Shown here: piece after piece, positions 50,951 to 60,561 of the stretch | Numbering within the stretch: the stretch's first letter is position 1 | How the letters are laid out: every line of letters starts with the position of its first letter | From: Pandoraea sp. | Lineage (GTDB): Bacteria > Pseudomonadota > Gammaproteobacteria > Burkholderiales > Burkholderiaceae | Direction: 5' to 3' | Assembly (NCBI GenBank): GCA_031291335.1 | Contig: JARLJF010000020.1 | Location: forward strand, 1 to 64,000 | Length of the DNA: 64,000 nucleotides | Translations under genes and position numbers: made by a program | The notes under the pieces: generated by a model | Databases searched by the model: none | What the model was told of the DNA's origin: nothing | The model's input: only the letters and a program-made list of their open reading frames with translations

Positions 50951-51304
50951 GCGGTGTCTCCATAACGAATCCGCCCTCCGTCGAAACGCGGAGAGTCTTG
51001 GGGATGTCTTGACCGACGCAAGCGGCACCAGGCCGAGCCGCATCGACACGGCCAGTGGCCAATGCCAATGAAGCAAACCACCTCTGCGAACCTCGAAGGG
51101 TGGATATTTATGCAATATTGTGCATGCAGTAAACGCGAATTGATCGCCAACTGCAAGGGTAATTTGCCCGTTTTAGGGTTTTACATGAGAGAACGAGGCA
51201 CCTAAGTGCCTGTTTAATTGCGCCGGATGGCGGTGTGGAGGTGTTGCGCAGGCGAGTGACGTGCGGCGGCAGGGGCGCCGCCGCACATTCAGGCGAGATG
51301 CAAC
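50951..51304. other. Intergenic region upstream of the AAHS carrier
   Basis: This 354-bp gap holds the inverted repeat ATGCA, six bases, TGCAT (51110-51125) in an AT-rich stretch, a likely promoter/operator for the carrier gene. The AT-rich half near 51180-51220 may hold further promoter elements; opgG ends next to it. No gene is supported. Confidence 0.5.
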
Positions 51305-52939
51305 TTATTGCTTGGCGACCGAGTACGGCGGGAGCTGATAGCTCCAGGTTTCGCTCACGGCCTTGCCGCCGGAGACAAGCGCGGCACGCAGTTCCACGAC
51401 CTTGGCCGGGTCCTTGACCATCACGCGCAGGTTCAGGCGCAGGCCCCGCGTAACCGGATTCGGTTGCAGCGTCTGTTCGATGATGGTGGCGTTATCGCTC
51501 ACGCTGACCTGGGGCGTGACCGACCCGGCAGGCAGCGAGGCGAGCGGACCGCCGTCGAAGTCCACGATGAGACCGGTGCTGCCGTCGAAGTGACGAATCA
51601 GGTTGGCTTGCGTGATCTCGCCGGCGGTGCGAAGCGTTTGCTTCACCCATGCCAGATTGCGATCGATGATGCCGCGCTCGTTCATCGTCCAGCGGATCGT
51701 GTAGTCAGCTTGTAGCGCCTGGCCCTTGGGCGGCAACTGATCGGGTGTCCAGAACGCGCCGATGTTGTCGTTGGTCTCGTCCGGCGACGGAATCTCCACC
51801 AGTTCGACATGACCCTTGCCCCAATCGCCCTGCGGCTCGATCCAGGCACTCGGGCGCAGATCGTAGCGATCCTTCAGATCTTCGTATTGAGCGAAATCGC
51901 GTCCGCGCTGGAGCAGACCGAAGCCGCGCGGATTCGTCACCTGGAACTGGCTGATGGCGAGATTGCGCGGGTTGTTCAGCGGACGCCAGATCCATTCGCC
52001 ATTGCCTGCGTGAATCGCCAGACCGTTTGAGTCGTGCAATGCCGGACGGAAGTTGTACGGATCGCGCTGCTGATTCGGTCCGAACAGGAACATGCTCGTG
52101 AGCGGCGCGATGCCGAGCTTGGTCACCGGACCGCGCATGAACACACGTGCCTGCACCTTCAGCAGCGAATCGTCGCCCGGCGTCAGGTCGAAACGATACG
52201 CACCGGTCGCGCGCTTCGAGTCGAGCAACGCATAGAAGACCAGATGCGTGTCGCCTGGGTTCGGACGTTCGATCCAGAATTCGCGGAAGGCCGGGAATTC
52301 CTCGGCAATCGGCAGGCCGGTGTCGATGGCGAGGCCGCGCGCCGACAGACCGTAAATCTGTCCCTTGCCGATCACACGGAAGTAGCTCGCCCCCAGCACG
52401 CTCATGATCTCGTCGAGCTTGCCCGGTTCGTTGATCGGGTACAGCACGCGAAAGCCTGCATAGCCGAGGTTATGCGTGGCGCTGCGATCCAGCTTGAGAT
52501 CGCCGAAGTCGAAGCGGCTGGTGTCGTACTTGATCTCGTCGATCTTCGCGTTGCTGCCGTTGCCGACGACTTCGTTGATCTTCACCGGCGTGCTGAACTG
52601 CATGCCCTGATGATAGAAGCCCAGACGGAACGGCGTGGCCTGATCGTTCCATTCGAACGCTTCGCGTCGCGGCTGGATCTTGATGTAGTCGCCGAACTGC
52701 ATGTTCGCGAAGGCCGGCGTGAGATTGCTGACCGGGGCGGCGTAGGGCTTGTCGGCGAGCGCCTTCGCACGGGCGGTGACGTCGTCGAGGGAGAAGGCAT
52801 GGGCATGCGCTGCGCCCAACAGGGCGGCACCTGCCACGAGTGCGGGCAAGAACGAGCGTACGCGTCGATGCCAGGACATGGCGGGGGAAAACAAAACCAC
52901 GAATCTCTCCAGAAGTTGGGGGGACGTTGCAATTCTCAT
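51305..52939 (-). CDS. opgG: Osmoregulated periplasmic glucan biosynthesis protein G
   Basis: A 544-aa periplasmic protein of the MdoG/OpgG family, required for building branched osmoregulated periplasmic glucans. Signature segments [35 protein letters not shown] and the aromatic-rich core [19 protein letters not shown] are intact. Signal sequence ends around AHAHAF. The ATG at 52939 has AAGGA and fits; MSWHRR at 52879 is an alternative start. OpgH (membrane glucosyltransferase) is not adjacent, unlike in enterobacteria. It is divergent from bglX. Confidence 0.93.
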   Translation of the reverse strand: MRIATSPQLLERFVVLFSPAMSWHRRVRSFLPALVAGAALLGAAHAHAFSLDDVTARAKALADKPYAAPVSNLTPAFANMQFGDYIKIQPRREAFEWNDQATPFRLGFYHQGMQFSTPVKINEVVGNGSNAKIDEIKYDTSRFDFGDLKLDRSATHNLGYAGFRVLYPINEPGKLDEIMSVLGASYFRVIGKGQIYGLSARGLAIDTGLPIAEEFPAFREFWIERPNPGDTHLVFYALLDSKRATGAYRFDLTPGDDSLLKVQARVFMRGPVTKLGIAPLTSMFLFGPNQQRDPYNFRPALHDSNGLAIHAGNGEWIWRPLNNPRNLAISQFQVTNPRGFGLLQRGRDFAQYEDLKDRYDLRPSAWIEPQGDWGKGHVELVEIPSPDETNDNIGAFWTPDQLPPKGQALQADYTIRWTMNERGIIDRNLAWVKQTLRTAGEITQANLIRHFDGSTGLIVDFDGGPLASLPAGSVTPQVSVSDNATIIEQTLQPNPVTRGLRLNLRVMVKDPAKVVELRAALVSGGKAVSETWSYQLPPYSVAKQ

Positions 52940-53181
52940 ACGCGTTCCTTGCGAATTTCATGAGCGTCTGGCGAGCCTCTCATGAGGCGAGGATCTACGC
53001 GAAAAACAGGCCGAAATCGCTTGCAAGATACCAATTGTGGCAAAGTATCGCACTTCGTACTTCGCCGTTACCCATCCGGGCAGTGTCAGCGGATCGGGTA
53101 ATTCCAGTTGAGACGACGGGGGCGCTGCCGCATGCCATCGGATCGGCGTTCGCCCGTCGCGCCACATTGGATCGCTATCAG

Positions 53182-55518
53182 ATGAGAATGTTCTCCGCAC
53201 TGGCGCTCGCGGCCAGCCTTGTAGTGGCGCCGGCCTTTGCCGACGCGCCTGCCGGCCTCGGCAACGATGCCCAAGGCAAGACGCCGGTTGCCATGCCGTC
53301 CCCCTCTGCCAAACAGGCGTTCATCGACGATCTCATCGCGCGCATGACGCTCGACGAGAAAATCGGGCAGTTGCGTTTGATCAGCATCGGGTCGGACATG
53401 CCGCAACCCAAGCTCATCAAGGAGATTGCCGCCGGTCGCGTCGGTGGCACGTTCAATTCGGTCACGCGCGAGGACAACCGTCCGTTGCAGGACGCGGCCG
53501 TCAAGCAAAGCCGTCTGAAGATTCCCATCTTCTTCGCGTACGACATCGTGCACGGGCATCGTACCGTGTTCCCGATCAGCCTCGGGCTCGCATCGAGTTG
53601 GGACATGTCGGTCGTGAAGCAAGCCGCGCGCGTGGCGGCCATTGAAGCGAGCGCCGACGGGCTGGACGCGACCTTCGCCCCAATGGTCGACATCTCGCGC
53701 GATCCGCGCTGGGGACGCACGTCGGAAGGCTTCGGCGAAGACCCCTATCTGGTCTCGCAGAGCGCGAGGGCCAGCGTACAGGGGTTTCAGGGCACGTCGC
53801 CCGCGAACCCCGATAGTCTGATGGCGTTCGTGAAGCACTTCGCGTTGTATGGCGCGGTCGAGGGCGGGCGTGATTACAACGTCGTCGATATGAGTCCGAT
53901 GCGCATGTATCAGGACTATCTGCCGCCCTATCGCGCCGGCATCGACGCCGGGGCCGGTGGCGTGATGATCGCGCTGAACTCCATCAACGGCACGCCGGCT
54001 ACGTCGAACAAGTGGCTGCTGCGCGATCTGCTGCGTGACGATTGGGGCTTCAAGGGCGTGACCGTGAGCGATCACGGGGCCATTGAAGAATTGATGCGTC
54101 ATGGCGTGGCGAAAGACGGCCGAGAGGCGGCGAAGCTGGCCATCGAGGCGGGCGTCGACATGAGCATGGCCGACGTGCAGTACCTCAAGCAGTTGCCCGA
54201 TCTTGTGAAGTCCGGCGACGTGCCGATGCGCGACATCGACAGCGCGGTGCGTGAGGTGCTTGGTGCGAAATACGACATGGGCCTGTTTGCCGACCCGTAT
54301 CGTCGCATCGGCAGCGCTGCGCAGGACCCGAAAGACGTGAATGCCGAAAGCCGTCTGCATCGTGACGCCGCTCGCGACGCCGCCCGCAAGTCCCTTGTTC
54401 TGCTGGAGAACCAGCACGACACGCTGCCGCTGCGTAAGGCGGGCAAGGTCGCCGTGATCGGGCCGCTCGCCGACGCAAATATCGACGTCATGGGCAGCTG
54501 GTCGGCGGCGGGCAAGGCGACGCAAGCCGTCACGCTGCTGCAAGGCGTGCGCGATGCGCTCGGCACGCAAGGACAGGTGAGTTATGCGCGTGGGGCGAAC
54601 ATTACCGACGACCCGCGCGTAGTCGAGTATCTCAACTTCCTCGATTGGGACAATCCGGAAGTCGTGCAGGACAAGCGCACGCCGCAGCAGATGATCGACG
54701 AAGCCGTGCAAGTCGCGCGCGGCGCCGACACCCTGATCGTGGCGGTGGGTGAATCGCGCGGCATGTCGCACGAGGCGTCGAGCCGCACGAGCCTGTCGCT
54801 GCCGGGCAGCCAACTGGCGCTGTTGCAGGCACTCAAGGCAACGGGCAAGCCGCTGGTCGTGGTGCTGATGAATGGCCGTCCGCTCGATCTGAACTGGCCG
54901 AAGGCCAACGCCGACGCCATGCTCGAGACGTGGTACGCGGGCACTGAAGGAGGGCACGCGATTGCAGATGTGCTGTTCGGCGATTACAACCCGTCGGGCA
55001 AGCTGCCGATCTCGTTCCCGCGCTCGATCGGCCAGATTCCGACCTACTACAACCAGTTGCGCATCGGTCGCCCCTTCACGCCGGGCAAGCCTGCCAACTA
55101 CACATCGCAGTATTTCGAAGAGGACTCCGGCCCGTTGTATGCCTTCGGTTACGGCCTGAGCTACACGTCGTTCGAGGTGTCGAAGGTGAAGCTCTCGGAC
55201 AAGACGCTGGCGCGCGGCGGCAAGCTCGATGCGAGCGTGACGGTGCGCAACACCGGCAAGCGCGAAGGCGAGACGGTAGTGCAGCTTTATTTGCAGGATG
55301 TCTCGGCGTCGATCGTACGTCCTGTCAAGGAACTGAAGGGCTTCGAGAAGGTGAATCTCAAGCCGGGCGAATCGCGCACCGTGCACTTCGCCATCGATGA
55401 AAGCTTGCTGAAGTTCTACAACGCAAAGCTGCAATACGTGGCGGAATCGGGCGACTTCAACGTGCAGATCGGACTCGATTCGCAGCACGTCGAACAGGCG
55501 TCGTTCACGCTGCAATAA
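53182..55518 (+). CDS. bglX: Periplasmic beta-glucosidase
   Basis: A 778-aa GH3 beta-glucosidase with N-terminal signal (residues 1-21, ending PAFA), the (alpha/beta)8 domain with catalytic Asp297 in VTVSDHGAI, and the C-terminal fibronectin-like domain. Motifs RDPRWGRTSEGFGEDPYL and FFAYDIVHGHRTVFP match E. coli BglX. The ATG at 53182 has no clear SD; the open frame extends upstream to 52840 but the signal peptide decides the start. Works on beta-linked oligosaccharides in the periplasm. Divergent from opgG, which makes it a candidate for trimming periplasmic glucans (inference). Confidence 0.93.
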   Translation: MRMFSALALAASLVVAPAFADAPAGLGNDAQGKTPVAMPSPSAKQAFIDDLIARMTLDEKIGQLRLISIGSDMPQPKLIKEIAAGRVGGTFNSVTREDNRPLQDAAVKQSRLKIPIFFAYDIVHGHRTVFPISLGLASSWDMSVVKQAARVAAIEASADGLDATFAPMVDISRDPRWGRTSEGFGEDPYLVSQSARASVQGFQGTSPANPDSLMAFVKHFALYGAVEGGRDYNVVDMSPMRMYQDYLPPYRAGIDAGAGGVMIALNSINGTPATSNKWLLRDLLRDDWGFKGVTVSDHGAIEELMRHGVAKDGREAAKLAIEAGVDMSMADVQYLKQLPDLVKSGDVPMRDIDSAVREVLGAKYDMGLFADPYRRIGSAAQDPKDVNAESRLHRDAARDAARKSLVLLENQHDTLPLRKAGKVAVIGPLADANIDVMGSWSAAGKATQAVTLLQGVRDALGTQGQVSYARGANITDDPRVVEYLNFLDWDNPEVVQDKRTPQQMIDEAVQVARGADTLIVAVGESRGMSHEASSRTSLSLPGSQLALLQALKATGKPLVVVLMNGRPLDLNWPKANADAMLETWYAGTEGGHAIADVLFGDYNPSGKLPISFPRSIGQIPTYYNQLRIGRPFTPGKPANYTSQYFEEDSGPLYAFGYGLSYTSFEVSKVKLSDKTLARGGKLDASVTVRNTGKREGETVVQLYLQDVSASIVRPVKELKGFEKVNLKPGESRTVHFAIDESLLKFYNAKLQYVAESGDFNVQIGLDSQHVEQASFTLQ

Positions 55519-55532
55519 CGCTTCACTTGGCA

Positions 55533-56444
55533 CTACGCCTGCGTCTGGAACTCACCCGCGAGGAATTCCACGCAGGCGCGCACCTTGGCTGACGACGCCA
55601 CGCGAGACGGATACACCGCCCAGACATTGGCCGGTTGCGTGACGTCGGGCAGCACCTGTACCAGATCCCCTTGCGCGATGAGCGCACCGACATCCCACAT
55701 CGAGCGCAGCACGATGCCCTGTCCGTCGAGCGCCCATTGCACGGCCACTTCGCCGTGATTCGTGGACAGCGGCCCCGTCACCTTGAGCGAGACCGCCTCG
55801 CCGCGCTGTTGCAGCCGCCACATGCCGAACGGGTGATCGCGTTCCTTGATGACGATGCACGCATGCCCGGCCAGATCGCTCAACTGACGCGGTGTGCCGT
55901 GCGTTTCGAGGTAGGCACTCGACGCGCACAACACACGATGATTGTCGGCGAGCTTGCGCGCGATCAGATGCGGGGCGATGTCGTCGCCGATGCGCACATC
56001 GAGGTCATAACCCTCGGCAGCCACGTCGACGATCCGGTCGAACAGGTCCAGTCGCACATTGAGTTGCGGATGCAGCGCGCGTAGCCGCGACATGGCGGGT
56101 GCTACGACATGCCGTCCGAAACCGAAGCTGCTCGAGACCCGCAAGGTGCCGCGCGGCACCTGCCGCGTGCTCGAAACGTCCTCCATCAGATGATTGACGT
56201 CGTCGAGAATCTTCTCCGCCCAGGCGTAGACTCGCTCACCGGCGTCCGTAATCGCTACGCGCCGCGTGGAGCGGTGCAGCAAACGAGTGCCAAGGTCGGC
56301 TTCGAGCATGCCGACGCGTTTGCTCACATACGCGGGGGAGACCCCCAGCGCTTCGGCCGCCGCCGAGAAGCTGGCGCGGCGGGCGACCTGGCAGAACACG
56401 CGCAGATCGTCGAGATTCGGATTGACGGGCAGAGGTTTATTCAC
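55533..56444 (-). CDS. LysR-family regulator, DmlR-like
   Basis: A 303-aa LysR regulator. The HTH is DDLRVFCQVARRASFSAAAEALGVSPAYVSKRVGMLEADLG. Divergent from the D-malate/tartrate dehydrogenase gene 95 bp away, as dmlR is to dmlA in E. coli, so it probably activates that gene on malate or tartrate. I use the GTG at 56444 (VNKPLPVNPNL); the longer open frame reaches 56699 over the neighbouring gene and is a shadow. Ends 14 bp from the convergent bglX stop. Confidence 0.85.
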   Translation of the reverse strand: MNKPLPVNPNLDDLRVFCQVARRASFSAAAEALGVSPAYVSKRVGMLEADLGTRLLHRSTRRVAITDAGERVYAWAEKILDDVNHLMEDVSSTRQVPRGTLRVSSSFGFGRHVVAPAMSRLRALHPQLNVRLDLFDRIVDVAAEGYDLDVRIGDDIAPHLIARKLADNHRVLCASSAYLETHGTPRQLSDLAGHACIVIKERDHPFGMWRLQQRGEAVSLKVTGPLSTNHGEVAVQWALDGQGIVLRSMWDVGALIAQGDLVQVLPDVTQPANVWAVYPSRVASSAKVRACVEFLAGEFQTQA

Positions 56445-56539
56445 GATTCGTGGATAGTGGATTAACCGATTGGGGGATTTTATCCGCGTTGGAATGGAAT
56501 AACCTAACGCCATCGTCCAAACACCAGGAGAGACAGACC

Positions 56540-57649
56540 ATGACCGACACGTCCCAACGCCCCCAGCGTCCGTACAAGATCGCCGTGATTCCGGGTGACG
56601 GTATCGGCAAGGAAGTGATGCCCGAAGGCTTGCGCGTGCTTGACGCCGCCAGCAAACGCTTTGGCATCGCCGTCGACTACCAGCACATCGAATGGGCAAG
56701 CTGCGACTACTACGCCAAGCACGGTCAGATGATGCCGGACGACTGGAAGCAGCAGCTCGATGGTGTCGACGCCATTCTGTTCGGCGCCGTGGGCTGGCCC
56801 GAGACGGTGCCCGATCACATCTCGCTGTGGGGCTCGCTGCTGAAGTTCCGTCGCGAATTCGATCAGTACATCAACCTTCGTCCGGCGCGCTTGTTCGACG
56901 GCGTGCCCTCACCGCTGGCAGGACGTCAGGCGGGCGATATCGACTTCATGATCGTGCGAGAGAACACCGAAGGCGAGTACTCGTCGGTGGGCGGCGTGAT
57001 GTTCGAAGGCACGGAGCGCGAGTTTGTCGTGCAGGAGTCGGTCTTCACGCGTCACGGTACGGAGCGCGTGCTGAAGTTCGCGTTCGATCTCGCACAGCAG
57101 CGCCAGCGCAAGCACGTGACGGTGGCGACGAAGAGCAACGGTATTTCGATCTCGATGCCATGGTGGGACAAGCGTGCCGCCGAGACGGCAGCGAAGTATC
57201 CGGACATTACGTGGGACAAGCAGCACATCGACATTCTGTGCGCGCGCTTCGTGCTGAATCCGGATCGTTTCGACGTGGTGGTCGCATCGAATCTGTTCGG
57301 CGACATTCTGTCGGATCTCGGCCCGGCCTGTACTGGCACGATCGGCATTGCGCCGTCGGGCAACCTGAATCCGGAGGGCAAGTTCCCGTCGCTGTTCGAA
57401 CCGGTCCACGGCTCGGCGCCGGACATCGCGGGCAAAAACATTGCCAACCCGATCGGCATGATCTGGACGGCGGCAATGATGCTCGATCACCTCGGCGGTG
57501 GCGAAGGCCGCGCGCGCGAAGCGCACGACACGATCCTCGCGGCGATCACGCAGGTCATCAAGAGCGGTCCGCGCACCGGCGACATGGGTGGGCGCGCGAA
57601 CACGACCGAAGTGGGTCAGGCGATTGCCGCTGTCGTCTCTGCCGGTTGA
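56540..57649 (+). CDS. dmlA: Tartrate dehydrogenase / D-malate dehydrogenase
   Basis: A 369-aa NAD-dependent beta-decarboxylating dehydrogenase of the IDH/IPMDH superfamily. The nucleotide-binding VIPGDGIGKEVMPEGLRVL, the substrate loop GSLLKFRREFDQYINLRPARL, and the metal-binding Asp residues in SNLFGDILSDLGP mark the TtuC/DmlA group. AGGAG precedes the ATG. Acts on D-malate and tartrate to give pyruvate, oxaloacetate or glycerate. Its last 34 bases overlap, tail to tail, the end of the convergent monooxygenase gene. Confidence 0.92.
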   Translation: MTDTSQRPQRPYKIAVIPGDGIGKEVMPEGLRVLDAASKRFGIAVDYQHIEWASCDYYAKHGQMMPDDWKQQLDGVDAILFGAVGWPETVPDHISLWGSLLKFRREFDQYINLRPARLFDGVPSPLAGRQAGDIDFMIVRENTEGEYSSVGGVMFEGTEREFVVQESVFTRHGTERVLKFAFDLAQQRQRKHVTVATKSNGISISMPWWDKRAAETAAKYPDITWDKQHIDILCARFVLNPDRFDVVVASNLFGDILSDLGPACTGTIGIAPSGNLNPEGKFPSLFEPVHGSAPDIAGKNIANPIGMIWTAAMMLDHLGGGEGRAREAHDTILAAITQVIKSGPRTGDMGGRANTTEVGQAIAAVVSAG

Positions 57650-59046
57650 GTCGTTGCGGGAACCCTTGCCGCGTGAGTGTCTGATGCAGACGAAGCCAAC
57701 GAGGCATCACGCGGTGGGAAATACCGGTTGGGAATCGCCGGCACGCCGAGATTCTCGCGGAAGGTGCGGCCTTCGTAGCGGGTGCGGAACAGACCGCGCC
57801 GCTGCAATTCCGGCACGACCAGATCCACGAAAGACGTAATCCCTGCGGGCGCGCTCGGGAACATGATGTTGAAGCCGTCGGCCGCGCCCGTCTCGAACCA
57901 GTGCTGGAAGTCGTCGGCGATCGATGCGGGCGTGCCGACCAGCACCCGATGACCGCCCCCGGTGAAGCGCGTATAGAGCTGACGCACGGTCGGCTGCTCG
58001 CGCCGGATCCAGTCCACCAGCAGCTTCTGACGGCTCTTGTGCGAGTTCGTCTCCGGCACATGCTCGGGCAACGGCACCTTCGCGTCGAACGGCAGACTGC
58101 CGAGATCGACGTCCAGACTCGCGTAGTTCGTTAGTGAATGCAGCACGACGGCGGGATCACGATGCGCGAGCAACGCGTCGTAAATGTCCTCCGCCTCGGC
58201 TTGCGTGCGACCTACGATAGGCGACACGCCGGGCAGAATGAAGATGTGCTCGGCACGACGGCCATACTTCAGCGCCCGGGTTTTCACATCGGTGTAGAAG
58301 GCGCGGGCCTCTTCAATGTCTTGTGCCGCGGTGTAGAGCAATTCGCCCGCACGCGCGGCCAGTTCTCGGCCGGCTTCGCTCGAACCTGCCTGCGCGATCA
58401 CCGGCCATCCCTGCACGGGACGCGGCGCACTGAGCGGCCCCTTGACGCGGAAGTGCTTGCCGCGATGATCCAGTTTGCGGATTCGCGTCGGATCAGCCCA
58501 TTGGCCCGTGGCTTTGTTGCGCGGGAAGGCGTCGTCCGCGTGGCTATCCCAGAGGCCGGTTACGACATCGTAAAACTCGTTGGCGCGCTCGTAGCGCACC
58601 GCATGGTCGACATGATCGTCGCGGTTGAAATTCTCACCGCCGCCCGTCGACGTCACCAGATTCCAGCCGGCGCGTCCGCCCGAGAGATGGTCGAGCGAGG
58701 CGAACGCGCGCGCTACGTTGTACGGCTCGCTGTATGTCGTGCTCACCGACGCCACCAGACCGATATGCTGCGTCGCCCCGGCCAGACCGGCGAGCAACAC
58801 GACCGGGTCCCAGCGCGGTGCGCCGGGACTATGGGCGAGCGAAATCGGGTCGGTCGACATGAAGAGGTTGTCGAAGAAGAACAGCGCGTCGAAGTAGCCG
58901 CGCTCGAGTTCCTGCGCGTAGTGCCGATAGCGCGCGAATTGCGAGTAGGCGTCGGTGTCTGTGTCGGGATGGCGCCAGCTATCGCCTTGCACGCCGGACC
59001 CCGACATGTAGGCGCCCAGCCGGAGCTTGCGGGCAGGTTGGCTCAT
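57616..59046 (-). CDS. LLM-class flavin-dependent monooxygenase (NtaA/SnaA/DszA family)
   Basis: A 476-aa FMNH2-dependent monooxygenase of the nitrilotriacetate/dibenzothiophene-sulfone family. Typical segments are MSGSGVQGDSWRHPDTDTDA, FDALFFFDNLF, SLDHLSGGRAGWNLVTS and QAGSSEAGRELAARAGELLYTAA. The ATG at 59046 gives MSQPARKLRLGAYM as in relatives. Divergent from a sulfonate-type binding protein, which fits use of alkyl- or arylsulfonates/sulfones as sulfur source. The C-terminal 35 residues are Ala/Thr-rich and overlap the dmlA 3' end by 34 bp. No flavin reductase gene is adjacent. Confidence 0.88.
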   Translation of the reverse strand: MSQPARKLRLGAYMSGSGVQGDSWRHPDTDTDAYSQFARYRHYAQELERGYFDALFFFDNLFMSTDPISLAHSPGAPRWDPVVLLAGLAGATQHIGLVASVSTTYSEPYNVARAFASLDHLSGGRAGWNLVTSTGGGENFNRDDHVDHAVRYERANEFYDVVTGLWDSHADDAFPRNKATGQWADPTRIRKLDHRGKHFRVKGPLSAPRPVQGWPVIAQAGSSEAGRELAARAGELLYTAAQDIEEARAFYTDVKTRALKYGRRAEHIFILPGVSPIVGRTQAEAEDIYDALLAHRDPAVVLHSLTNYASLDVDLGSLPFDAKVPLPEHVPETNSHKSRQKLLVDWIRREQPTVRQLYTRFTGGGHRVLVGTPASIADDFQHWFETGAADGFNIMFPSAPAGITSFVDLVVPELQRRGLFRTRYEGRTFRENLGVPAIPNRYFPPRDASLASSASDTHAARVPATTQPAETTAAIA

Positions 59047-59260
59047 GACGTTGCTCTCGTTCGATGTCGGTAGACGACCACGATAAGGGCGCGCGATATG
59101 CCGGCACAAACAACCAAATCCGATAAGCAAATCCGCATAAGCAAACTGGCGTTGCGCGCGCTATGAAACGCATCAATCGATGGTTGGGAACGCGGCTGAG
59201 CTTGCCTAGACTGGCACGTCCGATCACTTCTGCAGCCGCGCTCCGGTGTGGCGTCACGAC

Positions 59261-60409
59261 ATGAAGAAACCCGCTTCCACTACCGAGCCGGCGGTGAACC
59301 CGGTGATCGATGCCTTCATCGCGGCGTCTGCCATTGCCTTTGGTCTTTACGTGTCGGCGCCGTCGCGTGCCGCGTTGTTGCAGGCCACGCTGACGCGTTC
59401 GGCAAAGCGTGACCTGCGCACGCGTCTGAGAGCGCGTTGGCCGACGTGGCGCACCCGCCTGCGTCGCGGCATTGCCGCTGTGCTGAGCGTCGCCGCGATT
59501 CTCCCGTTCGGGAGCAAAGCGGCCGACAAGCCGGTGCTCGTCGTGGGCGATCAGGCGTACAACGCGCAGAGTCTTTTCGAGGCGTCAGGGGTGTTGCAGG
59601 ATGCGCCTTACACCGTTGCATGGAAGCAGTTTCCGGCGGGCACACCTGTGATCGAAGCGGTCAATGCCGGCGCGCTCGACATCGGCCTGCAAGGCGATGG
59701 TCCTGTGTTGTTCCTCGCGGCGCAGGGCGCTCCCGTCAAGGTCATTGGCATCTATCGCGACAGTCCGGACAGCGTGGTGCTGCTGGCTGGCCCGCACACG
59801 CAAATCAAAACCGTTGACGATCTGAAAGGCAAGACCGTGGCAATCACACGCGGCGGCTGGTCACAGCAACTGGTGCAGGCGGCGCTGACGTCGGCCGGGT
59901 TGCCGCTGGACTCGGTGAAGTATTCATACCTCGCGTCGGTCGATTCGGCGGCAGCGTTGCAGGCCGGCAAGGTCGATGCGACGGCGACCTGGGAGCCGTA
60001 CGTTTCGCGCCTGCGTCAGGCGGGCGCCCGTACGGTGGTCACGGCACGCGGCCTGATCGCCGCGCAGAGCTATCTGTCCACGACGCAGAAGGTTATCGAC
60101 ACCAAACGCGAATTGCTAGGCGACTTCGTCCAGCGTTATCAGCGTGCGCGCGAATGGTCGCTGGCAGACGCGCGACACATTGAACGGTATGCGGACGTGT
60201 GGGCGGCCAAGTCGCGTGTCGATCCCAAACTGGCACATCAATGGTTCAGCACGTCGCGCATTCGCTATGAGCCGTTGACGGACAGCGCCATCGCGCAAGC
60301 GCAGAAGAGCGTGGACGACTTTGCGAAGACGGGAACGCTGTCCAGGAGCTTCGACGTGCGTGGCCTGTTCGATACCTCGTTCAACAAGTTCACGCAGGCG
60401 GCGCGCTGA
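59261..60409 (+). CDS. ABC transporter substrate-binding protein, aliphatic sulfonate type
   Basis: A 382-aa SsuA/TauA-like binding protein. The core from residue 90 on (KPVLVVGDQAYNAQSLFEASGVL, VIEAVNAGALDIGLQGDGPVLFLAAQ, GPHTQIKTVDDLKGKTVAI) is a normal sulfonate binder. The N-terminus is unusual: two hydrophobic segments (about 20-37 and 66-82) separated by a very basic stretch, so the real signal peptide may be the second one (GIAAVLSVAAILPFGSKAA). A start later than 59261 is possible. No permease or ATPase gene is next to it; only the divergent monooxygenase and a LysR regulator. Confidence 0.82.
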   Translation: MKKPASTTEPAVNPVIDAFIAASAIAFGLYVSAPSRAALLQATLTRSAKRDLRTRLRARWPTWRTRLRRGIAAVLSVAAILPFGSKAADKPVLVVGDQAYNAQSLFEASGVLQDAPYTVAWKQFPAGTPVIEAVNAGALDIGLQGDGPVLFLAAQGAPVKVIGIYRDSPDSVVLLAGPHTQIKTVDDLKGKTVAITRGGWSQQLVQAALTSAGLPLDSVKYSYLASVDSAAALQAGKVDATATWEPYVSRLRQAGARTVVTARGLIAAQSYLSTTQKVIDTKRELLGDFVQRYQRAREWSLADARHIERYADVWAAKSRVDPKLAHQWFSTSRIRYEPLTDSAIAQAQKSVDDFAKTGTLSRSFDVRGLFDTSFNKFTQAAR

Positions 60410-60561
60410 TCGGGATCGCCGCGATCTCGGCAATCATGGCTCGCGCGGGCGCTTGGCCAACGCGTCGAGACGCGAAAGCGCACAGCGTACCGATGCGAGT
60501 CGAAGGCTCGCAATGTCCGTGATGCGGCAGATTCTGCCCGCGGTGCGCAGCGCCTGGCGGC

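Noticed and set aside
53086..55533. 815-codon minus-strand frame opposite bglX
   Set aside because: Same shadow effect; composition is not protein-like and bglX motifs are intact on the other strand.
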